A DNA stretch of 64,000 nucleotides from Chamaea fasciata (taxonomy: Eukaryota; Chordata; Aves; Passeriformes; Sylviidae): assembly GCA_029207755.1 (NCBI GenBank), contig JARCOQ010000006.1, positions 27,300,522 to 27,364,521 on the forward strand, in the 5' to 3' direction. The translations under genes were made by a program, and so were the position numbers. The stretch's first letter is position 1; each line of letters opens with the position of its first letter. Positions 50,645 to 61,841 of the stretch are shown here, piece after piece. The notes beneath the pieces are model-generated. The model saw nothing but the letters and a program-made list of their open reading frames with translations, was not told the DNA's origin and did not search any database.

Positions 50645-52964
50645 ACAAAGACAACCTAGCCTAGAGGTCACAGCCATGCACCCAGTAATTAAAGAACAAA
50701 ACCTGAGAAACAAAGCTTTAATTTAAAGAGTGGGTGGAAGCTCCACGTTTCCCTCTGCCAGTGTGCCCAGCAGCAGGGCATGCCTTCAGTAATACAGAAC
50801 CTTTACTTTAAAAATGTGCCATCAGGTCTATTAGGGAAAGCATCAATAATTAAAGTTAATGCCTGGAAACTGGCATCAGCTACGGGCATGATGACTCAAG
50901 CTCTTGGAGATCCATTCATTACGCTCAACTACAAAAGCTAGAAGTTATAAAATATGGATGAATAAATTCTTTAAGTATTAACACGCTACTTCTTTAAATG
51001 TTTGCTCTGACCCAGGTGGCGCTGCTCTGACTTTTTCTGCAGCTTCTTTTCTCTTAAATGATCTTAGGTTATTGTAGCTGTCTCCCAGGATTAAACAAAT
51101 TACTCTCTTTAAAAAGTATTACTGAAGGATCCTACTTAGTAAGAAATAGAAAATGGTCTCTTGGCATCCTCTCCTCCAACTCATTATAGTATGTTAGGTT
51201 TCTCAGCAAAATTCGTAATCTTACATTTAAGTCTTTTGAGCCAGATAACGCCATTTGCTGAATTCCCTTCTGGGCTTGGAAAAATTAAGTAAAAACAAGC
51301 TAAATACTACAGAAGAGATCCCTGTTTTGTATTTCTAAAACTCACCAAGGTAAAGCAGTAGACACAGTTGCCACAGTACAACTTTTGGTCAGAAGTGGTA
51401 GCACCCAAGTATCTTCCACATTAAATCAGCAACAATAACAAATACAAACAACTTCGTGGAAGTTTAGGCATTTCTGATACGGTAGAATAAAAACTTTTTG
51501 TTCTGCAATTTTTGTTTAAGTTTCTAGATGGTGTTCCTATCCTGTTTAGATTAAATTTATTTTAGGGTATATTTCAAGATTCCTCATTGATGGTTTAATT
51601 TTGGCAATTTTTTTCATCCCTGATAAGGCTAGGCTGAAATTTCTAAATTCAATCACAGAGTGTTTTCCACTTCTTTCTGCACTTGAATTTTTCTTTTCAG
51701 GGCAAGAGGAGTCAGTAGCATTTTCCAGATGAAAGAGCCAGATGTTTCAAAGAAAGAAAGTTTGAACCTTTGTGTTTCTGGCTCTGCAGCCAAATATCCA
51801 GAAGCTACCCATCATTCTTTTTCAAAAAGGTAATCTAAAAAGAATCCAAAATTCCAAAGTGATTTGGATGGGCCCAGAAATGTCTTTACAGATGAGATTA
51901 AAAATATGAGAGCTACAAATTCAATGCTTGTAGTACTTTTGTAAAACAGAATTACATTTTAACTCAACATGATAATTTTGCTTTACTGGCTTTCATAAGA
52001 CATCTGAATTTTTTACATTGAATTCCTGAAGAATTCACATCAGCAATCTACACATATGAATAGTAAATTCTTAGAACATTTGCTGCAGTAATTAACTGTT
52101 TATTGGATCTAATTATTCTGCATACATTATTTGTTTAAAATCAATAAAAGTATAAGCCAAGTAAAATCACAGAGGATTGGCATTTAGCATTAAAACCAGA
52201 CATTGTCTGACCTTCATATGACTAACTATAGGAAGAAGCCTATACTAGGCAAATAATGTCTCTAAAGAACATTTGGAGTTGAAAATGGATTAAGATATAT
52301 CCTGTTTTGACTTCAAACACATTTTAAATGTGGTTTGAAATCTCTCGAATTGACCCTTAGTGACTGTTTTGTCCAGGAGTAAAAGAGTTGCCTTTGGGAG
52401 TGGATGGGTCTGTCAGGATTCTGGGACCAGTACTTTGGTACCTAGAATCATGAAAGATACAGCATTTCTGGGTTTTGGCCCAGAGGCCAGAAAATTATCA
52501 CATTATCATACTGTGGTCAGCATCACAACTCCAAGAACAAATTAGCTGCCCATCCTGTCTGCTTTGTCTCATCTCTTATGAAAAAATATTCAATTAAAGT
52601 GGTTCTAAAAACCTTTCTATGATCAAGTTCTTATGCTCCACTGTCTTTATAAAGAGTTTTTGAGTACTAATGGAAATCTTCTTGCTCTACATTTTGTTTT
52701 GATCATTATAGCTATGACAGGACAATTTCATCACCCTTCACAGAAGCTTCACAGAAAGCTTCTATACACACTGATGGTTTTATTTGGTCTGTGGAGAAAA
52801 AAATATGAGAAGGTGAAGCAAATTTTCTCCTCAACAATTTGATTTTCTAAATATCTGATGATAGTTTTGTGGACTCTTGGTATTTCTCTTACCTGTGGAT
52901 CTCAAAATAGTAGTGTGCTTCAGGCACCACTGATCTTCAGGAATGTCTTCAGGTTTTGCACACC

Positions 52965-53608
52965 ACAACAGTAGAAAGGATGTCCCTGCAGCGTTTATGG
53001 TAGAAAATGAGCCAGCAATGTGTCCTTGCTGCAGAGAAGGTAAGGGGTATCTTAGGTTTGCTAGAGAAAGTATTGCCTGCAGATCAAGGCAGGTAATTCC
53101 TTACCTCTGCTGAGCACTGAGGAGGCTCCTGCATACAGGAGTGCTCAGGACAAAAAATATATGAACATAATAGAGAGAGTCCAATGAAAGGCCATGAAGA
53201 TGATTAAGAGACTGGAGCATTTCTTCTATGAAAAAAGGACTATTTAGCTAGTGAAGGGAAAACTCAGGGGCATCTTATCAACATGTATAAATGTCTGAAA
53301 GGAGGCTGCAAAGAGGACAGAGCCATGCTCCTTTCAGGCATGCCCAGTGACAGGACCAGAGGCAGAGGGCACAAACTAAAATGCAGAGCTACCCCTCTGA
53401 ACACCAGAAAATACTTTTTCCTGTGAGGGTGACCAAGCACTACAACGGGTTGCCCAGAGGTGCTGTGGAGTTTCCCCCCCTGTAGTTGTTCAGCAGCTGT
53501 CTGGGCATGGCCTGGGTAGCTGGCTCTGGTGGCTGAGATTGAGCAGGGGATTGGACAAGATATGTCCAGAGGTGCCCCCCCTCCTCAACTGTTCTGTGAT
53601 TCTGTGAT
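52965..53608 (+). mobile_element. CR1 LINE, 5'-truncated copy of about 640 bp
   Basis: This is the longest LINE copy in the window. It begins around 'agtagaaaggatg' and 'atgagccagcaatgtgtcctt' (53007-53027), blocks found in the C-terminal part of CR1 ORF2 (after the reverse transcriptase core). Fragments still read in frame, for example KAMKMIKRLEHFFYEKR from about 53190, followed by a stop. The order continues with 'atcttatcaacatgtataaatg', 'aaggaggctgcaaagagga', 'cccagtgacaggaccagaggca', 'gggtgaccaagcactac', 'ggttgcccagaggtgctgtgg', and it ends in the octamer tail TTCTGTGATTCTGTGAT at 53608. Stops and frameshifts make it non-functional. The left edge is approximate. Confidence 0.93.
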
Positions 53609-55224
53609 AACAACCTTGATAAGCTTCATGGGGACTTGCTATAAAAGAAACCAAATTGGATATTTGCCTGAATATGACAGAACCTTAATTACAATTTGCA
53701 TCAACTGTTACTGGACAGTGCTGACACTATGTAGCAATATTGCAAAAGGGTTTTCAGCAGAAGCTGCTGCTTTGAGATCTCTTCAATATATCTGCTGACT
53801 GTAATTGCCATTGCTAAAGTGTTGAAGAAGTTTTTCCATGCTTTAAATTTCTTCTACATCAGTTCATTCATGCAAGAGGTGAAAACCTCCATACTGTGCC
53901 TCCAAATCCCAAGAGCTGAGCAAGCTTTCAAACTCTTTTTCTTTATTCCATTACCTAGTTCACCTTAAGTAGACAAGTTCTTACAGAGTTTAAACTTCAA
54001 TTTCTTTCCCTATAAAAGAACCACAAGCCCTTGCTGACTCTATGACATTAATAATGCATAAAGACTTAGATGGACATCTACCATGTGAGTGGAAGACATT
54101 CTCTTGGCTTTAGAGGGCATTTCCCCATCAAAATATGCATAATGAAATTCATAAGGAGTAACGAAAAACAGAAGAAACATTTCTTTAAAATGGCTAGACT
54201 ACTGTTCTTAAGCTATGGATATATTAAATACCTGTAAATGCAACAAAAAAGTTATTGTAAAAAGTTACATTTTTCCCCAAGGCCACTTAAACTTTTAAAA
54301 TGTATCTGTCATCATAAAGAGAGTCGCAAAGAAGCTAGAGGGTTTAGCAGTTCTGGAAGATGGTCACTGTCCCTGCATGGATGACTCAAAGCACAGATGC
54401 CTTTTAGTGGCTGGGTGGTAGCAGAGGGAAGAGATGGGTTTTCGTCCTGGATGTATCAAGAGAGATCAGCAGATATGAAATCACAACTTTTTTCCACCTA
54501 TACAGACCTAGTTTGTCCTTTGTGGAAAGTGATTTACACTACTGTGTGGGTCAATTCCTGGCTTTTGAGCTATTATGAGGCCTTCAACCAAAGCAGCTTC
54601 CCTCTGGAAGCCACAGTATTACAAGACTGGTGAAAGACTGAGGTTGCCTAGAGGAGAAGAGGAGCCACTAGGCATTTTCAGTCTTGACTGTGGTGCATTA
54701 ATTGAGACTAGACCTATTTCATCTGCAAAGGAAAGCTGTGCAAGTACTGCCTTCAGGATGAGCTTCTCCTTTACTACTCAGTTTTCTAAGGTGTATAAGA
54801 TGCTTCTTTCAGTACACAAAGATACTGGCATTCAGCTCATATAAAAGTTATCTGTCTTGGAAACAGTTAATACTAAGGGAGTGAATCATTAAGTGTGATC
54901 TTTTTGTCTCAGGACACAGGATGGTCTCCCACACTCATTCCAATCTCATGATGAAATGGGATGATTCTCTTCCTCTGCTCCTTTCAGCACTTCTGTCTCA
55001 AACAGTGCTTTCAGAACTAAAATTAATCCAAAACCTTTGAATTTAGAGCAAAATACCAAAAAATTTAATCTGGTTTAGTGAGTATGATACTGTCCAAAAT
55101 TAAAATTAACATGTTTTTCATTAAAAAAAAAACATGAGGGGGAAGGAAAAAGACATTTTGCTTGTTCTGTGCCTCAAGGGCTCCACTAAACTCTTTTGGG
55201 TTTTCCTCAAGCTCTTCCAGTTTC
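53609..55224. other. Non-coding DNA between two CR1 copies
   Basis: About 1.6 kb. No gene or repeat is recognised, and the short frames have no domains. Confidence 0.4.
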
Positions 55225-55412
55225 TGGATGCAGCTCACTCTTCAGGTTCCCCAGGGAAGTGATTACATCACCAAGCCTTACAGAGTTCAAAAAGTGTTTG
55301 GACAATGCTTTCAGGAATATGGTGTGGCTCCTGGGGTGTCCTGTGTAGGGCCAGGAGCTGGACTTAATAACCTTGATGGGGCCCTTCCAACTTAGTATAT
55401 TCTATGATTCTT
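55225..55412 (+). mobile_element. CR1 LINE 3'-end fragment, different subfamily
   Basis: The order 'caggttccccagggaagtg', 'atcaccaagccttacagag', 'ttcaaaaagtgtttggacaa', 'tttcaggaatatggtgtgg', 'gtgtagggccaggagctgga', 'cccttccaacttagtatattctatgattct' (55383-55412) follows an avian CR1 3' end. The wording differs from the copy at 52965-53608 (here 'accaagcc...cagagttc' and 'gggccaggagctggac'), so it belongs to another subfamily. Plus orientation, with the 3' terminus at the right. Confidence 0.92.
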
Positions 55413-57390
55413 TCTTCATTCCTCTCTACAGTATTTACATATGAAACAATATAATTTCGTCAACAACATATTCTGCAGCACAGGAGATGATTATAAATCA
55501 TGTACTACTTTCACAGGTTTTTTTTGAAGAACAAGAAAATAGTTTTTTGATATTTTGGTTAATTTTTTTTTTAAATGACTATGACCATCACAAACCAAGA
55601 AACTTTGCTAAAATTTACAATAAGCAATGTTGCCATTGAAATTCTCAAATTGGGTTACATTATCGTAGAGTAGTTTGAGCATTATTCAAAGCCTGACTTA
55701 TCTCTGAGAATATTAAATATTGAATTTTATTTGCTTAGCATTGACAAAAGAGTCTGATTAAAAATACTCAACCTTTTATGCCATCTAGAACCATTATTTG
55801 ATTCCAGTAAATAACTCTGTGAAGTCTCTCCTTGCTTTCCTGTGTATGTCATTAAACACACCAATAACCAAAAGCACTTTTGGGCTATCACTGAAGACCA
55901 CAAAGTATCCTACAGATATGCTGCAGTGTTCTAATAGGGTTGGTAAGCTCCCCCATTTCTCCATTCTCAAAGGAGATAAATCAGGTTTCTTACTTCAAAG
56001 TTTCCTACAGAGAACATAATCAATTAACTCCAGTACCTGGCATGTCTTGATATGAAACCTACTGCTTTCATTAGAACAGGAATACACTGGGTAAATAGCA
56101 TTAGAAAACTACATAGAGAGAATTCTAACCTCAGGGACTCATCATTTGAATAACAACTAGGACACTTGAAAATACCTTTGGTAAATAGATTAGAAATGCA
56201 AAAAAGAATCCTGGAGTGGGCAACAAGAACTTTTGGTTATTTGTAATCTTAAAAAGAAAAAGAAATCTTCGGCCTTATATCTAAAATGACTTCTACATTA
56301 AATTGTAGGACAAAGTTTTCCCCATCTTGCCATTTCTTCCTGTACAGATGTTCTTTCTGTAGATGTAGAACAAATATTACTGTCCAAGGGGCTGCAATGC
56401 TTTCCACTTGAGTTTTCCCATTCACCAATATAAATGAAGCTGTGCACACCAAAATTCTCAGATACAACCCATCAATATGCATTCATGTGTGCAAAAGTGC
56501 AGATTTCACTGTTTTGACTCTATTATTATTATTCAATTATTAATAAAAAGGACAGCAAGTAATTGTTAAAAGCACTGACCTACCTTCTTTGCCTTTGAAA
56601 ATAAAACTTAAGAAATTTTAAGGGCTTTTAAACTGTTTTTTTTTTTTAAATTTGAAACTACATACAAAAAAATCTCCCTCTTCAGCTTTCAGAGGCAAAA
56701 GTCTGAGCTTTAAAATTTTAACTGTTTCAGAATTTTCTAAACAGTATTAAGTAGCATTCACCTGTGCATGTCCTTGTCTTATAATAATGGTTCCAACTTC
56801 AGAGATAAAGGACACATACACAAAACCAAAAAACTGAACATGCTGAAATATTATCAGTAAGTAAGTATAAAATATTGGCAGTAAAATGCAGACACTGGAA
56901 CATTTCTTAGAAAACCAAGCATAGAATTCCCTCATTGAGACTTTATTAAGGGCTGTATGATGAGCAAGACTGTGTCATACCAGGGACAAAACAGTCCACA
57001 AAGTCACTCATATATGCACCTCTCCTGTACAGTTATTATGAAATAAAACAACATCAAAACACTTGATTAGTAACTTGCAGTCACATTTACTTCAGCTGTT
57101 CTCCAACAAATCAATCACACTTTTACATTAAACACATGATACCAATTTTCACATAAAGCCTTAGCACACAGCATTCTAAAAGACTAAGTTAGTTGTTTGT
57201 TTGTTGTTGGTTTTTTTTTACTGAGGTATTGATCTTCAAGGTCTTTCAAAGACCTAAAAAAAGGAAATAGCAAAGTAATTGGAAAAATTCACTTATGCTC
57301 TCTTGAGACATATCACACATGCAAGGCATCCTTTCAGAAATGTTTACAAAGGAGGAAATTTTCTAGTGTAGTGGGTCCCGCAAACACAGA
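55413..57390. other. AT-rich non-coding DNA
   Basis: About 2 kb without a recognised gene. T and A runs lie near 55566, 56637 and 57211. Confidence 0.4.
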
Positions 57391-57427
57391 GGACAGGACA
57401 GGACAGGACAGGACAGGATAGGATAGG
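57391..57427. repeat. GGACA/GGATA pentanucleotide repeat
   Basis: Five tandem GGACA units are followed by two GGATA units and a partial unit. The variant units sit together at one end, which suggests a point change that spread by slippage. Confidence 0.95.
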
Positions 57428-59904
57428 AAGTTAAGAAATCTCTTGAACAGTTTGAAGGATTTTAAATTTAAATAATCCCCTTTAACACTTTAAAGAGTGT
57501 TCTACATGGCACACTGGTTTTGCTATGCAGCATAGCATTTATTTTGCTACAGTTGGCATTTATTTAACTACTTTGGACACAGCTTTAGGTGGCTGTGGCT
57601 TAATTTGCAAAATATCAGGAAGACACTTGTCAGCATCTTACTTTGCAAGGTCAAGAGCCTGAGGTATAATTAACACTTTTTGATGAGATTTCAGGTATGG
57701 TTTTATTTGAAAATACTGCCTGTTTGGTGAGTGGTGCAATGTTCTTTCCTTTAACTTTCAATAAATTACAGCTTGGAAGTGTGTTTTTCTAGATAAATAC
57801 AGAAATGTATTTATCTGCTCCTCTTTGGAATTATTTGTAAAAAACAATTCCATATTTTTATGAAAAAGGGCTCTTTGAAACTTAAGAAATACTAAGAAAT
57901 ACTTGGCAGAACAGAACAGTGATTATGCTGCCAATTATGTGCATTGGCAAAAAAAAAAGAGAACAGCTTGAACTGTAAGCATTAGAATCTATCTAGTGAT
58001 ATCCAGTTTAACAGTCACCTTCAAGATAAGTCAGACAGATGATGTTGCAGTCTCTTAAAGGAGGCAATATTTGTCAATATTTGCCAAATGCTCTAGACCA
58101 AATCTCATGCTTGCAGAAAAGGTCTATCCTATTAATGTAAATAAACAAAACCCTATTAACTCTAAAAAGCCTGTTTATTTTGTATCCACTAAAAAAAGGG
58201 AATCAAAATTTCCTTGCTCTTTATTTTAATAAAAGAGGATTACTCTATTTACATAAATGCATTAAAACTTAGAGTGCAGAAAAACATCTTGTGCCTCTAT
58301 GTCATTCTTGTCCTGCTTAATTGTGAGAAAAAAATCTTGAAAACCCTATAGAGAATGTCTTTGAACTAGTTTGAAAGTCTAAAAAAACCCCTCCCACAAT
58401 CAGAAATAAATCTCCCATATTGAATACTCATTGTCATCATATCAAAGAACTGTTTTCATTCATCCTTAATTATCTCATTTCACCCTTGTTCTCTCTCTTT
58501 ACCCTCTGCAAAACGTAAAGCAACAGCAAAGACTCAAACCAAATCACTACTTCAAATTATGAAATAGCCACAGTTCCCTTAAAGTACTGGCATATTTTAG
58601 TGCTCTAGTATTTATGTCTAATAATATATACTGAAGGGCCAAGTTTCCCCAGAGTATACACATTGCCAGTGGTCAATACTGTCATCTGCTCTTCTTTCAT
58701 ACCACAGCAAAGGCTGCCAAGTGCTCCGTCCAGCCTGGGAAACTGATACTAGCTCGATTACCACGCTCATACTCAAGGCAGGAATGACAGCTCCAAGTGA
58801 AATAGCCTAAAACATCAGAACTGCCAATAATGTTGCACACTCCAAGCAAATGCTCTTTCTTCTTCTAAATTATATTTGCATAAATACAATGGTTATGTAT
58901 ATCAGGCAGCAGCATTACTAGATTAATTATTTATCAGCAGAAATCTATTTTCCTTACCTGCCTAAAGTCTTGCTGGCTTCTTTGCTTGGAGCAACTATTC
59001 AGTAAATACTAAAGCTTTTCAAAATCTGTGTTCTAAAATATGGGGAATATGCAAACCATGGGCCTTGCAAATATGTGGGTTGCATCCCATTTTCCCCACA
59101 GACACTTAACATATTTTAATTATAAAAGTTTCTACAGTAGTGATAGGGAAGTATCTGAGAAACAAATTTTTAATTTCTTCAGAAAGTTCTTACTCTATAA
59201 AACAGATTCTTTACAAAATGCAATAATGTACAGGTTGTGAAATACTTAATTTTTGAATTCTTTCTACCACTGAAATAAAAACTCAACTATCAGCTACAAC
59301 CTTCTGAGTTTCAGCCTTTATACAGTAGCTGATTTTTTACCTGCTCTGTCCACTACAGGGTCTGTGTCTGAAATATGTTGAACTTTCTGGTGTGATTTAT
59401 TTTCTTACTACTGCTTCAAGAATATAGGAAAAAGTAGAAAGAATTTTTTTGATCTGTCCAGGCAGACCACTGTATCTGGCCACATCTTCTGTAAAAACCC
59501 TTTATATATATGCAGGGCCAACCAGATGGGCAGACTACAGCAAAGTTTGCGACTGCATGGGTAAAATGAGGAATAAATCTCCTTGAGCAGACAACATTTT
59601 GAGTCTGACATTGCATACCACAAAAATGGGTAGAAAACTGTATTATTTCACAGGATAAAAAGTAACTTGTGAAACAACCTATCACAGAAGAAACCATAAG
59701 ATAAGTTTTAAACTGTCCAGAAAAGCAGACAATCTTATGGTCACATTGTCCAGTTGAAGGAGTATACCCAGGCTTCTTTACCCAGAGTGCAAAAAGGTTA
59801 CAGTCTTTCAGTTTCCAAATTAAATAACTAAGGGCAAGGATATAGTATAAGCTACAAAATCACAAACAGTTTGAAAACAGAAAGTAACTCTCTACTTCTT
59901 AAAA
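57428..59904. other. AT-rich non-coding DNA
   Basis: About 2.5 kb. No gene or repeat family is recognised. A short doubled 'caatatttg' unit occurs near 58066-58084. Confidence 0.4.
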
Positions 59905-60115
59905 CACAAGTATGAGGAGATGTCCAAAGATATTTTTTCAGGTAGCAGGTTTAAAATGAAAAAAAAGGAATACTTTTTTTTATCCAACGTATTAACAGCA
60001 TTATAGAACTCACTGCCAAAGGATGCTAAGGAGGACAAAAGTATAAATGATTTAAAAATTAAGTTAGATAATTTCATAGAAGATGGGTCTATTGTTGGTT
60101 ACTAAACATAATGGA
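59905..60115 (+). mobile_element. Old CR1 (L-type) fragment, sense
   Basis: The blocks 'ggaatactttttttt...caacgtattaacagcattatagaactcactgccaaaggatgctaaggaggacaaaagtataaatgatt' (59966-60050) and 'aagttagataatttcatagaagatgggtctattgttggttact' (60060-60102) match in order the ancient amniote CR1 segment: 'aactcattgccacaggatg', 'aggccaaaagt', 'agataaattcatggaagataggtcc', 'atcaatggttact'. It is strongly diverged and lacks the terminal tail, which suggests it predates the other CR1 copies here. The fragment may continue weakly to about 60235. Confidence 0.78.
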
Positions 60116-61640
60116 CTGAACACAGTCTCAGTGTCAGAATGTCCTAACGGATTGATTACCAGGATCCAGCTGATTTTAGGAAAGACCACTTGTATGGGCC
60201 CAACTTGAATTCTTTCTGTACCAATACTCCACTTTCTTTACCACTACTCCAGAGTCAAGGAAGGATATTGAGAAGCAGGGAAAACTCTCCCTTTTGACTT
60301 AATATGACTGTTTTATCTTCTTGGTATCAGAGCTACCCTTCCTGTGTACTCTTACTGTGGAGAATAAATAGACAACAAGGTTAACCAGGTTATCTGTAAA
60401 ATAATCACTGGCTTTAAGTAAAGACCTCTTCCAACACGAGACAGCCCAAACTGAACATTGCCCAGGGCACTCCTGTCAGTGTGTCTAGTAAAAAGAAAAG
60501 CAGTACAAAAAGTTATTATTTGAATGAAAGAAAAATACTTCTAAACATATTTATGTATGCACTTTGTTTTAAATGAGAACAGTTAATCCAATGGGATTAT
60601 TCATTTGCTTCAAGGGTAAGCAGCTGGAGTGAAGAGGAGCAAAGCAAAGCAATGAAAAAAATATGCATCCAGGAAAACAGTGGCATACGTGTTGCTATGT
60701 GTACATTATTTAAAATGTACATTTATAATTTAAACCATCATAGTCATCTGCAACATTCTAGCATAGAAAACATTTTTACAAAAGGCAATTGCACAGAAGG
60801 CACATATGCAAGTGCATGCAATCATAATTAACCCACCTCTTGGTTAATGGTATTGATAGACGTTCAAAAAGCCACACAGGAGAGAGAACACCCAGAGCAG
60901 TACGTGCTTCAGCAGGAGCCCATGCTCCATCAGGGCACTCACTCCAGAAAAAACTGAAACTGGGGTGAGGTAGTTTCTCTGGTGTCCAATAAGACATTAA
61001 TTATGACCAAAACTTCTGTGGTTAGCGATTCATAGCAGCCTTCCCCAGCTTGGTCTGATGTCCAAGCAGGGAGTAGGTCCCGCACAACCATAATGCAACT
61101 CTGCTACAAAATCAACCACTTAGTAGGCAGAAATTCTTTGGAAATCAGGTTTAATTAGTTGCAGAGCAAATTATTTAATTAGTTCAGTAAAAGGGCTTGA
61201 TTCTGAAATGTTTTTATGTTTGGCAGACATGATGAAAATTCATTAACCTGTTGCAATATGCTTGAATCAGTGGGGTGGGAGGACAGATATATTTGATACT
61301 TTTATTAAGTATTGTTTCCAGGCTATTGGAAAAGTTTACCAAAATGTGAAAACAAAATCAGCAGTCTCTAGCTTGGATCCACTAAGCAGTGCAATGTAAT
61401 GAATCTTCTCATTATACAATATTCTTTAGCTCTAATTCAAATTTCAGACAAGAAAAAGTTATGACGCATCCCATAGTTTTACTTTATTGATCTTACACCA
61501 ATATGTCATTTTAGTTTTTTATTTTCAGTTCTAGAGTGAAACACAATGTCACCCTAACTTTTTGTGCTTTTCAGTGTTTGCATTTTGTTCTCACGCAGCT
61601 TCAAGAAAACAATGTATATTTTTAGAATTTATCTATTTTA
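60116..61640. other. Non-coding DNA
   Basis: About 1.5 kb. No gene is recognised. The first 120 bases may be worn CR1 continuation. Confidence 0.4.
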
Positions 61641-61841
61641 TTTACATATTTCTCCTCTGGGAGGAGAAATGTGATTGATGGTGATCTTCACCAACGAGGT
61701 CAAAGAGATGGCAACCCATGTAGCCAATCTTTTGTCTCCTGAAAAAACTGTATAAAAGATGGAGTCAGAAAATTAAAGATAGAACTTTCCTGCTGACCTT
61801 CCTGCTGCCTGCTTCATTCTTTCGTGTCCAAGAGTGTGACA
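61641..61841 (+). mobile_element. Probable ERV LTR fragment with core promoter boxes
   Basis: A compact array resembles the right half of an LTR: CCAAT at 61724-61728, TATAAAAG at 61751-61758 and ATTAAA (a variant poly(A) signal) at 61772-61777. It is followed by a pyrimidine-rich U5-like part with repeated 'cctgctg' units, ending GTGTGACA at 61841. The spacing of CCAAT to TATA (about 25 bases) is normal for a polymerase II promoter. I could not fix the left boundary or a target-site duplication. A perfect 9-bp hairpin (TTTCTCCTC/GAGGAGAAA, 61649-61669) lies near the left side. A cellular promoter is the alternative, but the U5-like end favours an LTR. Confidence 0.5.

Larger units (their letters stand above)
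48804..52964. other. Non-coding DNA with small repeats
   Basis: About 4.2 kb with no recognised gene. It includes the hairpin palindrome at 49934-49967 and the 17-bp tandem duplication at 50611-50644. A GC-rich patch near 49740-49880 gives overlapping frames but no domain. Confidence 0.4.

Noticed and set aside
53529..53798. 89-codon plus-strand frame
   Set aside because: It begins inside the CR1 3' tail and continues into unique DNA. It has no independent support.
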